Shown here piece by piece: positions 15,035 to 24,398 of a DNA stretch of 40,326 bases; the first letter of the stretch is position 1; each line of letters starts with the position of its first letter. The DNA comes from Lachnospiraceae bacterium. GTDB taxonomy: Bacteria > Bacillota > Clostridia > Lachnospirales > Lachnospiraceae. The notes beneath the pieces were generated by a model. The model was not told the origin of the DNA, did no database searches, and worked only from the letters and a program-made list of their open reading frames with translations. The position numbers and the translations under genes were made by a program. The DNA lies in the NCBI GenBank assembly GCA_028689655.1, contig JAQVCT010000022.1, positions 1 to 40,326 of the forward strand. Direction: 5' to 3'.

Positions 15035-17206
15035 TCATGAACCAAACAGAGAGCTTAAGGAACTCTGTTGGGAATTCAGCGTGGACATGGCTTTTTCCAT
15101 TGCTGTGAACTGTTTGTAATAGCGGTCCTCCAGTGCGGTGAGTTTTTTCTCCTGTGCTGTTATCTTTGTCTTATAATCATCGTAATCTGACTGCATTTTC
15201 TTGTCATCATACATCTTGTTAATACTTCTCTGGGTGCTGGAAGACATGGCTTTTTTCATCTTGTCATACATATTGCCGGTAAGCTTTGTGAAAAAGGCCG
15301 TCACTGTCTCCGGATCTGTAGCGATCATAGTCTTCAGCTTATCCGGTTCACTTGACGTATTACTGTCATCTGCATCTCCGTCAATATGATATGCACCATG
15401 CTCATTATCTGCGGATACGAAATAACTCAAGGTATTGATCCCGAAATCCGACAGGCTCATGGATGTTCCGTTTACTGTAAAGGAAGCTGACATGGCAGTT
15501 TTCATCAGGTTAATGTCCGAATTCAAAGTGTCGTCTTTTCTGAGAAGTGCATCTTTGATCTTCTTTTCCCACTTCTCGATCTCTGAATCTGTCATGGACT
15601 CTTTCTCTTCATCCGTCAGGGGCTCATACCCTTTTGATGAGTCTGCATTATAGGCTGCATCCATGGCATTGATCACTGTATTATACTGTGTGAGGAATGT
15701 TTTGACCATATTATAGATTCCATCCACATCATTGGTAGTATTGACGGTTGTGGTCTTATAGGTTCCGTCTGTATTTTTCTCAGACACTGCATTGGCTGTA
15801 ATCGTAAGTCCGTTCACGCTGAAGGAGTTGCTGTCCGATGTAAACTCCGCACCATTTAATGTGATCTTCGCATCCTGTCCTACCACACGAACTGCATCTG
15901 TCTCACCATTTCCCGTTGCCCCCGCTGCTGCCAATGCTGCAATTGCAGTTGTTCTCTTTTTTTCAAACTCTGTTGTAACCTCTGTCAGCAATTTATTTTC
16001 TGCGGTGGCTACCGGTTTGCCATCTGCATCCACAGTATCTGTATTATAATAAGACTGATAGTCTGCAATCGTAGTCTCATTGGTGGCAATCGTGGTATCA
16101 TTCGCAGCAATATCAGTATCATACGCTACATATTTCTGTAATGCACTTAATGTAGCCTTATCCGTGTCCAATGACTCCCAGCTCTTGGAACTTTCCAGTG
16201 TATTAAGTTCTGTCTGTTCCTCCGCTGTAAGACCTTCCCCTGTTCCCTTTTTGGCTGACAGTTCATCATACCTTGTCTTATCTGCATTGGCTGCCTTTAT
16301 CTTTTCCTGGAGCGACTCCACCTTCTCTGCCGCCGTGGTACCTGTACCCACTGCCGCCATGGCATTCTTATATGCATCCGTCTTGGCATACTCTTCCTGC
16401 TCCTTTGCCAATGTTGTATTGCTGTCTGCCAATTCTGCATTGGTCTTCTGGAGTGCCTGTACAGAGGCATAGTAAGATGCTGCCCGCTTCTCTGCCTCGG
16501 TAGCTGCATTGGCTGCCAGTTCTTCATCAGTCATGTTCGCCCATTTTGTATACTCCTCATTATTTGCCGCATCTGTTGCCGACAATAATTTCATGCTCTG
16601 TAATGCTTTCAGTCCATTGTCATCATTGGCAGTAATGGTAAAATCTGCTTCTGATCCGCTGGATTTTGCGGCGATAAAAAATCTTTGATTCTTGGTGTCA
16701 TAGCTGGCAGTAACACCCGCATCGTTCAGCTGTTTCACAAAACTGTCGATTGTGGTGGCGGAGCTCAGATTAATCTTGGTCCCGTTCACTTCTATGGTAG
16801 CATTCTCGCCCTCTGCTACTGCTCCCAGATCTGCCATGGTGGATTTTGAGGTGTAATCCTTACCCAGTTTTCCGCCTGTCAAATACCCGGAGGAAGCCAG
16901 CTGTTTCACAGCCAGTGACTGTGTTCCGTTTACAGCACTGTCACCAGCCGTCACCGTGGCAATGGAAGTATCTGCCACCGTTGTTTTTTTCTTGCTGTAG
17001 CTTCCTTCATATTTCATATTATCCAGAAACTTATTATAAAAGCCATAAATTTTTGTATTCAAATCAGACCATGCTGTCTGTGTCCAGCCAAGCTTTGTCT
17101 GTGCCTTCTCCAGGCTTTCTTTTTTTGCACTGGATGCCTTTACCAGCTCCTGTACCATACTGTCTGTATCCATTCCGGATACCATACCAGATAATCTAAT
17201 TGACAT
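15035..17206 (-). CDS. fliD: Flagellar filament cap protein FliD with large coiled-coil insert
   Basis: A 723-residue filament cap that folds flagellin monomers at the growing tip. FliD_N starts with MSIRLSGMVSGMDTDSMVQE and covers about residues 1-110. The C-terminal FliD_C region has the expected long helices ending in SSLSSLFGS. Residues about 212-435 are an Ala/Thr/Glu/Lys-rich, mostly helical insert that ordinary 450-550-residue FliD proteins lack; it probably extends outward from the cap. The frame extends to 17236, but AGGAGG before ATG 17206 fixes the start. Second gene of flaG-fliD-fliS-fliT-like, about 69 bases after flaG. Confidence 0.95.
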   Translation of the reverse strand: MSIRLSGMVSGMDTDSMVQELVKASSAKKESLEKAQTKLGWTQTAWSDLNTKIYGFYNKFLDNMKYEGSYSKKKTTVADTSIATVTAGDSAVNGTQSLAVKQLASSGYLTGGKLGKDYTSKSTMADLGAVAEGENATIEVNGTKINLSSATTIDSFVKQLNDAGVTASYDTKNQRFFIAAKSSGSEADFTITANDDNGLKALQSMKLLSATDAANNEEYTKWANMTDEELAANAATEAEKRAASYYASVQALQKTNAELADSNTTLAKEQEEYAKTDAYKNAMAAVGTGTTAAEKVESLQEKIKAANADKTRYDELSAKKGTGEGLTAEEQTELNTLESSKSWESLDTDKATLSALQKYVAYDTDIAANDTTIATNETTIADYQSYYNTDTVDADGKPVATAENKLLTEVTTEFEKKRTTAIAALAAAGATGNGETDAVRVVGQDAKITLNGAEFTSDSNSFSVNGLTITANAVSEKNTDGTYKTTTVNTTNDVDGIYNMVKTFLTQYNTVINAMDAAYNADSSKGYEPLTDEEKESMTDSEIEKWEKKIKDALLRKDDTLNSDINLMKTAMSASFTVNGTSMSLSDFGINTLSYFVSADNEHGAYHIDGDADDSNTSSEPDKLKTMIATDPETVTAFFTKLTGNMYDKMKKAMSSSTQRSINKMYDDKKMQSDYDDYKTKITAQEKKLTALEDRYYKQFTAMEKAMSTLNSQQSSLSSLFGS

Positions 17207-17275
17207 AAAATTTCCTCCTGTTAATCGCTGCTTCAAGCAACCTGTCTATCCTGTCAGTTCCTCTGTAAGTATGAA

Positions 17276-17713
17276 TCAACGTTTCTCATCTACCATAATG
17301 CCTGCCAGTTCCCAGGCTTTTGCTATCATATCCAGTGTCTTTTCCGGTGGATATTCTTTGATCAATTTCTTTGTTTCCTTATCAATAATCTTTATTGTGA
17401 CACGATTGGTCTTTTCATGAATGCCAAAGACTGCCTCCGAATTTTTCATCTTTCTATTCAGATCTTCCACAGCCTGTTTGATCTTATCATTGCTGGGCTG
17501 ATTTTGTGACTGATTATCCTGATGATTTCCGTTCTCATCTGTATTGCCGGACTTCTCAGACTTCTGTACTGACTGTGTCGTATTGTCAACTGGCGACATA
17601 GTTCCCTCTGTAATAACTTCCCTGTTATTATTCTCTGTGGTGCGGGTCGGTTCCACCTTCTGTGTTCCCTGTGCCTGATATGTCATTGCGCTGCCTAATG
17701 GTTCGATTGCCAT
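17276..17713 (-). CDS. flaG: FlaG-family flagellar protein
   Basis: A 145-residue protein with a Ser/Thr/Asn/Gln-rich, probably disordered N-terminal half (about 1-75) and a C-terminal FlaG domain. The domain shows AVEDLNRKMKNSEAVFGIHE, IKIIDKETKKLIKEYPPEK and MIAKAWELAGIMVDEKR. FlaG proteins affect filament length and sit beside fliD in many genomes. I chose ATG 17713 over 17722 because GGAGGTGA is spaced correctly for it. It is the first gene of the cap operon behind a sigma-28 promoter. Confidence 0.92.
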   Translation of the reverse strand: MAIEPLGSAMTYQAQGTQKVEPTRTTENNNREVITEGTMSPVDNTTQSVQKSEKSGNTDENGNHQDNQSQNQPSNDKIKQAVEDLNRKMKNSEAVFGIHEKTNRVTIKIIDKETKKLIKEYPPEKTLDMIAKAWELAGIMVDEKR

Positions 17714-17813
17714 TTGAATCACCTCCGTGTGATATTCGTTGTTGCTTTTTCACTGTTACCGGACTCCTGTTGCCGCTCTTGCAAGACAGCGGCAATCCCT
17801 CTTTCTAGAAGGT

Positions 17814-17841
17814 ATATCGGTAAAAATGCAAAAAATGTTTA
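17814..17841 (-). promoter_or_regulatory. Sigma-28 (SigD) promoter of flaG-fliD-fliS
   Basis: On the minus strand TAAA (17838-17841), 17 bases, then CCGATAT (17814-17820), about 100 bases before flaG. The -35 lies inside one arm of the csrA terminator hairpin. Confidence 0.75.
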
Positions 17842-17863
17842 TAGAAAACTATAAACATTTTTT
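17830..17863 (-). terminator. Terminator after csrA (perfect 15-base inverted repeat)
   Basis: A perfect 15-base inverted repeat (arms 17830-17844 and 17849-17863, loop of four bases) with stem core TGTTTATAG/CTATAAACA, flanked by A6 and T6. It can stop transcription in both directions. It lies 30 bases after the csrA stop and overlaps the -35 of the next promoter. Confidence 0.75.
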
Positions 17864-17892
17864 GATTACTTATTTTGATTATATCTTTGTTA

Positions 17893-18111
17893 TTATTTTA
17901 ACAGGTTTTTCAATGCGTCAAGACCTTCCGTATTCATAGATGCCTTATTGGCTTCCTGAATCTGGAGATATACCTCTTTGCGGTAGATGGGCACTTCCTT
18001 CGGTGCTGTGATTCCAAGCTTCACCTGTTCGCCTTTGATTTCCAGAACCGTGACTTCCACATTATTATTGATTACAAGGGCTTCATTTTTCTTTCTCGAC
18101 AATGCTAACAT
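17893..18111 (-). CDS. csrA: Carbon storage regulator CsrA
   Basis: A 72-residue RNA-binding translational repressor. It begins MLALSRKKNEALVINNNVEV and continues with VLEIKGEQVKLGITAPKEVP and IYRKEVYLQIQEANK, the full CsrA fold with the GxxVRLGI-type strand and the basic YRxEV end. It binds GGA motifs, in Firmicutes mainly the flagellin leader. The frame extends to 18162, but ATG 18111, with GGAGGG at the end of fliW, is the true start; only one base separates it from the fliW stop. The C-terminus is slightly extended compared with E. coli CsrA (61 residues). Confidence 0.97.
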   Translation of the reverse strand: MLALSRKKNEALVINNNVEVTVLEIKGEQVKLGITAPKEVPIYRKEVYLQIQEANKASMNTEGLDALKNLLK

Positions 18112-18112
18112 A

Positions 18113-18586
18113 TTATTTGCCCTCCTTTGCTGCGGCTTCTTTTGCCCTCTGGAGGATCTCATAAACAGGATATTTTACTGCATATTGTTCTCCCTCGACA
18201 ATGATTTGACACGCTTTCCTGTTCCCTGAATTAATCACGATAGGAGCCCGCAGATTCACAGACATCTGGCTGATATCGCCGGGAACGGTAATCGTCACCA
18301 GTACCAGCATCTCGTCCGGCTCTATCTTACCTAAGGGTGTCAGCAGTTCATCATTTACCTGGGGATTAAAGTTCAACATAACACTCAGCGGGTCAATGAC
18401 AGGCATTGCAAATGCCGGCTCCTGAATAGACTGCATCCAACGGATTCCTGCCTGATCTCCCTGCTCCTGATCATGGATCAGAGTAAAGTCTTTCAACTCC
18501 GGAAACCCGATTATTCCGTTGATAAAATGAATGATCCTGTGGTCATCAATGGTAACTTCTCCAAATATTTTTGTGTTCACTATCAT
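18113..18586 (-). CDS. fliW: Flagellar assembly factor FliW
   Basis: A 157-residue FliW, the protein antagonist of CsrA; it also binds flagellin. Family marks are VNTKIFGEVTIDDHRIIHF, NGIIGFPELKDFTLI, PAFAMPVIDPLSVM and LRAPIVINSGNRKACQII. It is adjacent to csrA, with the csrA ribosome site inside its last codons, so the two are probably made together. Together with the flagellin gene in the same window this completes the FliW-CsrA-flagellin feedback known in Bacillus. Length is typical. Confidence 0.97.
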   Translation of the reverse strand: MIVNTKIFGEVTIDDHRIIHFINGIIGFPELKDFTLIHDQEQGDQAGIRWMQSIQEPAFAMPVIDPLSVMLNFNPQVNDELLTPLGKIEPDEMLVLVTITVPGDISQMSVNLRAPIVINSGNRKACQIIVEGEQYAVKYPVYEILQRAKEAAAKEGK

Positions 18587-18630
18587 AGTCTTTCTCCTTC
18601 CGCGCTCCGCGCCATTTACACATTGTATTC

Positions 18631-20157
18631 TTAGATATAATTCATGAGAGAGTTCTGTACGACCTTACTGGTGGCAAGCAGTGCGGCATCATATGTATTC
18701 ATTGCACTCTTTAACTCCACTGCCACTTTTGACACATCTACCCCTTCATTTTCGGTGACCAGACCCTCGAAATTGGCCTTCTGTGAAGTCAGTCTCTTCT
18801 TAATGAGTTCCAGTCTGGAATCCCGGTTACCCAGATTCGTGTTAGCCAGACTCGCCTGCGCTCTGTAGCCTTCCATGGAAGTAATGCCACTGGCATAGAG
18901 TTTTTTTTCTTTATCCTTCAGCAGTGTGAGTGCTTTGTTGGCCGCCGCGAGACGTGCATCCACACTCGCCTGATCATACTCACTATTATCCACCATCGCC
19001 GTGAGTTTCTTGACTGTGGCTTCCATATCCACCACATCCTGGGATGCCCGCACGAGCTCGTCCACCGTCCTGCCAATGTCATGGGTAAACGCTTCCGATG
19101 CCAGTGTATTGACACGAATCTTCTGATTATACCCCACATCGTACTCCATATACTGTGTATCCCCGCTGTAATCCACTGTTTTATCACCCACAGTCTCTGT
19201 ACATTTGAAATAGTGTTCCGGGCGTAAATCACCTTTTTCCCAGCTGGATTTTTCGTATTCCACTTCGATTGCCGTATCCGGATTTGTCTGAATACTTTTC
19301 TTATTCTCATTGGTTATGAGTATTTCACCGGTCTCCGGCACATAGATTGCATCCACATTTTCATAGCCTACGGGTGGATTTCCTGCATTGATGGCATTCA
19401 TGATCTGGTAGGGGTCCATGCTGGGTATTAATGCGGTATCACCCCCTGTGGAAACTGTTTTCATAGCTGCTTCTGTACCACCAATGGTAAGCTTTGGTGC
19501 CGTCGTTGCAGCATTGTTATCCAGTTCATCATATGCCAGCCTGATCCTGGCAATGGGATCGGATGTCACTTCCCGCTCTGTGGTACCATCCGCGTCATCA
19601 TAATTGCCATCGTTAATATCCGACAGGCTTCCCGCGTCAACATAGGTAATGCTGCCAAGATCGTCCACCGTAAAATTCTCTGTGATACGATATTTATCAT
19701 TTTCCGTATTGCTCTTAAAGCTCAGACTTTCGTTGGTGCGGTATCCGGTGAACAGGGTTCTGCCTGCATAATCCGCATCCCCTGAGGCATAGACCTCATC
19801 TCTCAGTCCCTTCAACTGTTCCAGAATCGCCGCACGGTTTTCTGATGTAAGTTCCGCTGCATTTCCTCTTCGACACTGATCCTCCATGTCTTTCAATACA
19901 GCGTCCATGGTGGTGAGTGCATCCTCTGTAGCGGACAGCCATCCATCTGCATCTGTCACATTTTTCTCCAGATACTGTGTCACCTCACTCAGGTTCGTGC
20001 GAAGACGTAATGCACGAATGGCAATGACCGGGTCCTCCGAAGGTCTGGATATTTTTTGCTCCGTAGTCATCTGGGTATTCAGTTTATCCTGTAGAATCTT
20101 ATTGTTATTCAGATTCGTAAGGGAATTGTTCTGCATGATCTTATTTGTAATTCTCAT
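18631..20157 (-). CDS. flgL: Hook-filament junction protein FlgL
   Basis: A 508-residue junction protein that links hook and filament next to FlgK. The N-terminus MRITNKIMQNNSLTNLNNNK and the following ISRPSEDPVIAIRALRLR segment are typical of FlgL. The C-terminal helices end in AALLATSKVVQNSLMNYI. The middle (about 140-380) is longer than in E. coli FlgL (about 317 residues), common in clostridia. AGGAGGG lies before the ATG. Gene order flgK-flgL-fliW-csrA matches Bacillus. Confidence 0.95.
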   Translation of the reverse strand: MRITNKIMQNNSLTNLNNNKILQDKLNTQMTTEQKISRPSEDPVIAIRALRLRTNLSEVTQYLEKNVTDADGWLSATEDALTTMDAVLKDMEDQCRRGNAAELTSENRAAILEQLKGLRDEVYASGDADYAGRTLFTGYRTNESLSFKSNTENDKYRITENFTVDDLGSITYVDAGSLSDINDGNYDDADGTTEREVTSDPIARIRLAYDELDNNAATTAPKLTIGGTEAAMKTVSTGGDTALIPSMDPYQIMNAINAGNPPVGYENVDAIYVPETGEILITNENKKSIQTNPDTAIEVEYEKSSWEKGDLRPEHYFKCTETVGDKTVDYSGDTQYMEYDVGYNQKIRVNTLASEAFTHDIGRTVDELVRASQDVVDMEATVKKLTAMVDNSEYDQASVDARLAAANKALTLLKDKEKKLYASGITSMEGYRAQASLANTNLGNRDSRLELIKKRLTSQKANFEGLVTENEGVDVSKVAVELKSAMNTYDAALLATSKVVQNSLMNYI

Positions 20158-20215
20158 ATTCTATAACCCTCCTGTAAAGGTATCATCCACTGGCTATACT
20201 CATCTGCAATTCGCA

Positions 20216-22147
20216 CTAAACTCCCGTGTTGAGTATGAGCTGGTCGTAGACTTCTGTTAATACGGATATCATCTTGGATGCCAGCGTGAATGAATTTTGG
20301 TATTTCACCAGGCTCAGTGCCTCTTCATCCTTATCTACACCAGATATGCTGAGGCGTTGATTGGCAATGGTGTTGGACATATTGGTGGAGTTTATGTAAC
20401 CTGTATTGGCTTTGCTGGCGCTCAGCGCAATATCCGACTGGATGCTTTCCAAAAAGTTCGAAGAAGAACCGCCTCTGAAACTCATGGCAGACTTATTGGA
20501 CTTCAGCTTGATCAGATCTTCGATGACATCATACTTATCCTGTCCCTCAGATGCTCCTGTATGGGTTCCCAGATTGTCAGCATTTCGAATCATGCTATCT
20601 GATACTGTAAAATTCAATGCCGTCATTTTATAATAGCTGTCGTCCGTTGAATAAATAGTATTCTTGTAAGTAGTGTAGGTAGGTTTCTTTCCGGAACCGT
20701 CCACATCTTCCGGATCATAGGATACCCCAAGGGATGCCTGTCCGGATGCACTATTATGATCCTTTGCTGTGTACAGGATGCCCGCCTGATTGCCCTCGGC
20801 GTCCACAACACCATCCTGTGTCAGGATCTTATTCGCCGCCTGTGCATAGCATCTGACCCATTCATTCATCTGCTCCATGTAGTATGGAACCCCTTTATAT
20901 CCAATGGCTTCGCCCACTTCCGCTTCCTTATTTAAAAAGGATTGACCGGGCAGCTGGGTATTCTCAGCGCTGTCCATGGTAAATGTATAAGAATACTTGG
21001 GATTATCCGGGTCCGTGGTATCACAGGTAAAGCTCCAGCCACTGTACTGAAATTCCGTATTTGCCAGAGTAATAGTACCCTGCCCCGGCAACGTACATTT
21101 ATTCAGATTCTGTAGAAAGTCCGCTGTCACATCCACTTTAACTGTGGTATTCCCAGTGGCATCTTTCCCCACATTGCTGACTTTTCCCTGGAAATTGGTA
21201 TTGTTATTACCATCCCTGATATCGATGAGTCCCCGCAGGGAACCACCCATGCTTTTATTATATAAGTTAAATTCAGATCCCGTCTCTTTCCACTGGATAT
21301 CATACAGACCATCAATGTCAGACTGGTTGATTTTCTCGGTGGAAGTCCTTCCCACACATTCCAGCTCATTGTAGTCGTTCATATCCACCAGGGTCTGTCC
21401 CCCGGCAATGGTCACCACATATCGGTTCGCACCCGTGATTCTGTCCGGAAACTGTGAGTCATAGATGGGTGTCTCCTTCACATCCACATCCACCACCTTT
21501 GACAGTTTATCCACCAGAAGTTCTCTCTTGTCCCGGAGTTCATTTGCGGTAGTGCCTGTGAGCTCTATGGTATTGATCTGCTGATTTAAAGCAGCAATCT
21601 CCGCTGCCATGGCATTGATGGAATCCACCTGTACTTTGATCTCGGAATTGGCATCTGCCTGAATTTTCTGCAGGTTTCCTGCCACCGTATTGAAGTAATC
21701 CGTGAGGTTTTGTGCCGTCCCCACGAACTGCTCTTTGGTCTCCGTACTACCGGAATTCTTGATGATCTCATTCAGCGCATCGTGCAGTGTATTGAATATC
21801 GTGGTGAAACCCGGTGATTTCTCCGGATCATCTTTAAAATAATTTTCTATTACTTCCATATAATACTGTTTTTTATCATTCTCGCCCAGAACGGAAGCGT
21901 TAGTCCAGTACTTCTGGTCATAAAACTCATTTCTCATACGCTCTATGGCAATGACATCCACGCCGGCACCGGCACATCCATAGGTGGTAAAGGTACGGAG
22001 TGCATCATACGCCTCCTGATTCACTGTCTGTCGGCTATAGCCCTCCGTCTCAGCATTTGAAATATTATTAGCTGTGGTATTCAGTCCTGCGTTGCTGGCA
22101 GTCAATCCACTATATGCGATATTTAGTCCAAAAAATGTAGATGGCAT
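20216..22147 (-). CDS. flgK: Hook-associated protein FlgK, second copy of a tandem pair
   Basis: A 643-residue hook-filament junction protein. The N-terminal rod-like motif is MPSTFFGLNIAYSGLTASNA followed by ANNISNAETEGYSRQ. The C-terminus has SGVDKDEEALSLVKYQNSF and ends LTEVYDQLILNTGV. It lies 52 bases after another flgK gene with the same end motifs but different middle and 100 fewer residues. GGTGAGGAT precedes the ATG. It is likely to assemble with FlgL at the hook tip; whether it replaces or joins the first copy is unknown. Confidence 0.93.
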   Translation of the reverse strand: MPSTFFGLNIAYSGLTASNAGLNTTANNISNAETEGYSRQTVNQEAYDALRTFTTYGCAGAGVDVIAIERMRNEFYDQKYWTNASVLGENDKKQYYMEVIENYFKDDPEKSPGFTTIFNTLHDALNEIIKNSGSTETKEQFVGTAQNLTDYFNTVAGNLQKIQADANSEIKVQVDSINAMAAEIAALNQQINTIELTGTTANELRDKRELLVDKLSKVVDVDVKETPIYDSQFPDRITGANRYVVTIAGGQTLVDMNDYNELECVGRTSTEKINQSDIDGLYDIQWKETGSEFNLYNKSMGGSLRGLIDIRDGNNNTNFQGKVSNVGKDATGNTTVKVDVTADFLQNLNKCTLPGQGTITLANTEFQYSGWSFTCDTTDPDNPKYSYTFTMDSAENTQLPGQSFLNKEAEVGEAIGYKGVPYYMEQMNEWVRCYAQAANKILTQDGVVDAEGNQAGILYTAKDHNSASGQASLGVSYDPEDVDGSGKKPTYTTYKNTIYSTDDSYYKMTALNFTVSDSMIRNADNLGTHTGASEGQDKYDVIEDLIKLKSNKSAMSFRGGSSSNFLESIQSDIALSASKANTGYINSTNMSNTIANQRLSISGVDKDEEALSLVKYQNSFTLASKMISVLTEVYDQLILNTGV

Positions 22148-22199
22148 ATCCTCACCTGCTTTCTATTACTTATCAATCATTCATTTACTGTAACTATTA

Positions 22200-23831
22200 T
22201 CAGGTACCCAGCGTATTGATAACATGCTCCAGCATCTCGCTCACCACATTGATATAGCGGCTGGCTGCATTGTATGCATTTTGATATTTGATCATATTGG
22301 TAAGTTCTTCATCCTGAGATACCCCCATAATCTGTTGTCTTGCGGAGTCAATTTCCGATACCGTCTTCTCCTGGTAACCGAGAATGTCCTTGCATACTAT
22401 CCCTGAGTTTCCCACCTGTGAGATCAGGTCGGAGTAATATTCCGCGAAGGTATTTTTCTTGGTCAAATTGGGGTTCAGCGTATATATGGAAGCCTCAAAA
22501 AGTGCCTTTAACGCATCAGCGGTCTCCTGATCTTCATTCTTATCATCCAGGATAAAGCCCAGCTTACTTGGCTGTTCTATCAGTTCTTCATTGATCTGGA
22601 TATTGTTGATGGTCATGGTATCTCCCGACAGCGTGGTGAAGAGCTGCATCACTGTACCGTCTGAGTTTTTCATATAGTTGGACTTTGCCGTAGGGTCTCC
22701 CGTGGCTGTCTGCAATGCTCTATCTGCCGCATCCGACGCTTTCTTCAGCACTTCATTCATGGATGTGGTCACATTTTTGATGAGCTGATCGAACTCCGCC
22801 TGAACATTCATAATGATGGACTGGGATATATTGGCATCATAGTAATCCGCATCTTCCAAATCCGCAGCGGTGGCTGCGTGATCGCCCCTTGCCAGCATCA
22901 GTGATTTCAGGCTTCCAATATCCGTATCGTCTGCGGAGGATATGGTCTGATCCAGATTAAATACCTTTGCATTCTCTATATCATAATCCTTGGAGCCGTC
23001 AGCATTTAACGTATAGGTGGCATTCTGCGGCCAGAAGGGTGTATAGAAGCCTGTAACTTCATCATAGTCAAGCCCTATCTCATATACCATGTCCGTTTTG
23101 ATAAAGTCATTGCCCTCTAACTGGACAGATACCATGTTGTTGGCATCTTCCTCGTAGGTGATGTCGGCAAATCCACTCAGTTCATCCAGCAGTCGGTTGC
23201 GGGTATCTCTCAGATCATTGGCACGTTCCACGCCGCCTGCTTCGATGGCACTGATCCGGTGATTCAGTTCATTGATCATATTCCCATAAGCATTGATCTT
23301 ATCCACCTGGCTTTTTACCTGATTATTCATATTGGTCTGATAATTGGTCAGCCCTTTGTATACCGACTGTGCATCGGTTATAAATTCTGAGGCACGCTGC
23401 ACTAATACTCCCTGTCTCACCGTATCTGACGGTGCCTTGGAAAGTTCCTGTACCGCATTCCACAGATTTTCTAAAGACTTACCAAAACTAGCCCCATCCA
23501 GTTCCCGGAAGAGGTTCTCTATTTCACTCAGGGCTTGTGTCGAAGTATCGTAGAACGCACTTTTGCCTGATTCTTTTCTATAGGATTGATCGAGAAAATA
23601 GCTGCGAACCTGTCTGGTAGCAGCATAGGTTACGCCCATCCCCGTCTGTTTATTGGAGACTGAGGACATATTGATAGAAAGGGTAGTGTATAAACTGTCT
23701 GAAAGGGATATCTGCTGTCTTACGTATCCCTTGGTGTCCACATTGGACATATTATGTGCTGTTGTGTTCAGTGCATTCTGGCTGGTACGTAAGCCGGATG
23801 CTCCGATATATAAGCTTCCCATTAACGGCAT
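22200..23831 (-). CDS. flgK: Hook-associated protein FlgK, first copy of a tandem pair
   Basis: A 543-residue FlgK. N-terminal marks are MGSLYIGASGLRTSQNALN and TTAHNMSNVDTKGYVRQQIS. C-terminal marks are GVSQDEELTNMIKYQNAYNA and the helix VVSEMLEHVINTLGT. This copy keeps more of the classic flagellar rod-protein DNA-protein pattern at both ends than the second copy. AGAGGTGA lies before the ATG. It follows flgN, its likely chaperone gene, by 18 bases. Confidence 0.93.
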   Translation of the reverse strand: MPLMGSLYIGASGLRTSQNALNTTAHNMSNVDTKGYVRQQISLSDSLYTTLSINMSSVSNKQTGMGVTYAATRQVRSYFLDQSYRKESGKSAFYDTSTQALSEIENLFRELDGASFGKSLENLWNAVQELSKAPSDTVRQGVLVQRASEFITDAQSVYKGLTNYQTNMNNQVKSQVDKINAYGNMINELNHRISAIEAGGVERANDLRDTRNRLLDELSGFADITYEEDANNMVSVQLEGNDFIKTDMVYEIGLDYDEVTGFYTPFWPQNATYTLNADGSKDYDIENAKVFNLDQTISSADDTDIGSLKSLMLARGDHAATAADLEDADYYDANISQSIIMNVQAEFDQLIKNVTTSMNEVLKKASDAADRALQTATGDPTAKSNYMKNSDGTVMQLFTTLSGDTMTINNIQINEELIEQPSKLGFILDDKNEDQETADALKALFEASIYTLNPNLTKKNTFAEYYSDLISQVGNSGIVCKDILGYQEKTVSEIDSARQQIMGVSQDEELTNMIKYQNAYNAASRYINVVSEMLEHVINTLGT

Positions 23832-23849
23832 AGTGTCACCTCTGATTAG

Positions 23850-24368
23850 TTATTGCTTGGCGTCGAAACTGGTAGTGTCCACCCCCATGACAGAGCCGGC
23901 ATTATAAGCCCCTCTGTTATAGTTGGCAGTTTCCGGTGCCGCTTTCATCGCTTGTAAGACCTGAAGATCAAATTCTGTCATCTCTTTGGCAGCTTCGATC
24001 AAATCTCTGTTATGATTATTCGTGTTTGCCATGTTTTTCATGGTAACCTGCAATTTATCATGAACAGACGCCAGCTTTTTCTGCTCTTCCGGTCGCTTTT
24101 CAAGCATCTGAATTAAATTAACGAGTTTCAATGTCTTAACATCCTTGTTAATTACGTTCGCAATATCTTTCATAAGACTCTGCCGTCTTTGTTCGTGCTG
24201 ATTGATTCTGCTTACGACAATTTGTTCCTCATCCGTGATTTTTTCTAACTCTTTGATATTTCCTGCGACGATAGTCGGCGTCTTTTTAATAGATAACGTT
24301 AATAAGTTCTCATATTCTGTATTTTCCTTATTTAAGACATCGATTAAGTCTTCCATCAAACTTGCCAC
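23850..24368 (-). CDS. flgN: Flagellar export chaperone FlgN
   Basis: A 172-residue helical chaperone for FlgK and FlgL. It shows the FlgN pattern of an N-terminal helix LMEDLIDVLNKENTEYENLL, a central ELEKITDEEQIVVSRINQHE and a long helical body. It lies between flgM and flgK as in Bacillus. The start is a GTG: GAGGT lies 7 bases upstream, whereas the ATG at 24356 would be 19 bases away. The last about 30 residues (Asn/Gly/Ala-rich) are a flexible tail, the end that in FlgN carries substrate-release functions. Confidence 0.88.
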   Translation of the reverse strand: MASLMEDLIDVLNKENTEYENLLTLSIKKTPTIVAGNIKELEKITDEEQIVVSRINQHEQRRQSLMKDIANVINKDVKTLKLVNLIQMLEKRPEEQKKLASVHDKLQVTMKNMANTNNHNRDLIEAAKEMTEFDLQVLQAMKAAPETANYNRGAYNAGSVMGVDTTSFDAKQ

Positions 24369-24398
24369 CGGATCTACCTCGCTTTACTTTCATTTCAC

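Noticed and set aside
15792..16527. Several open frames on both strands within fliD
   Set aside because: Caused by the biased Ala/Thr composition of the FliD insert; fliD itself reads continuously through.
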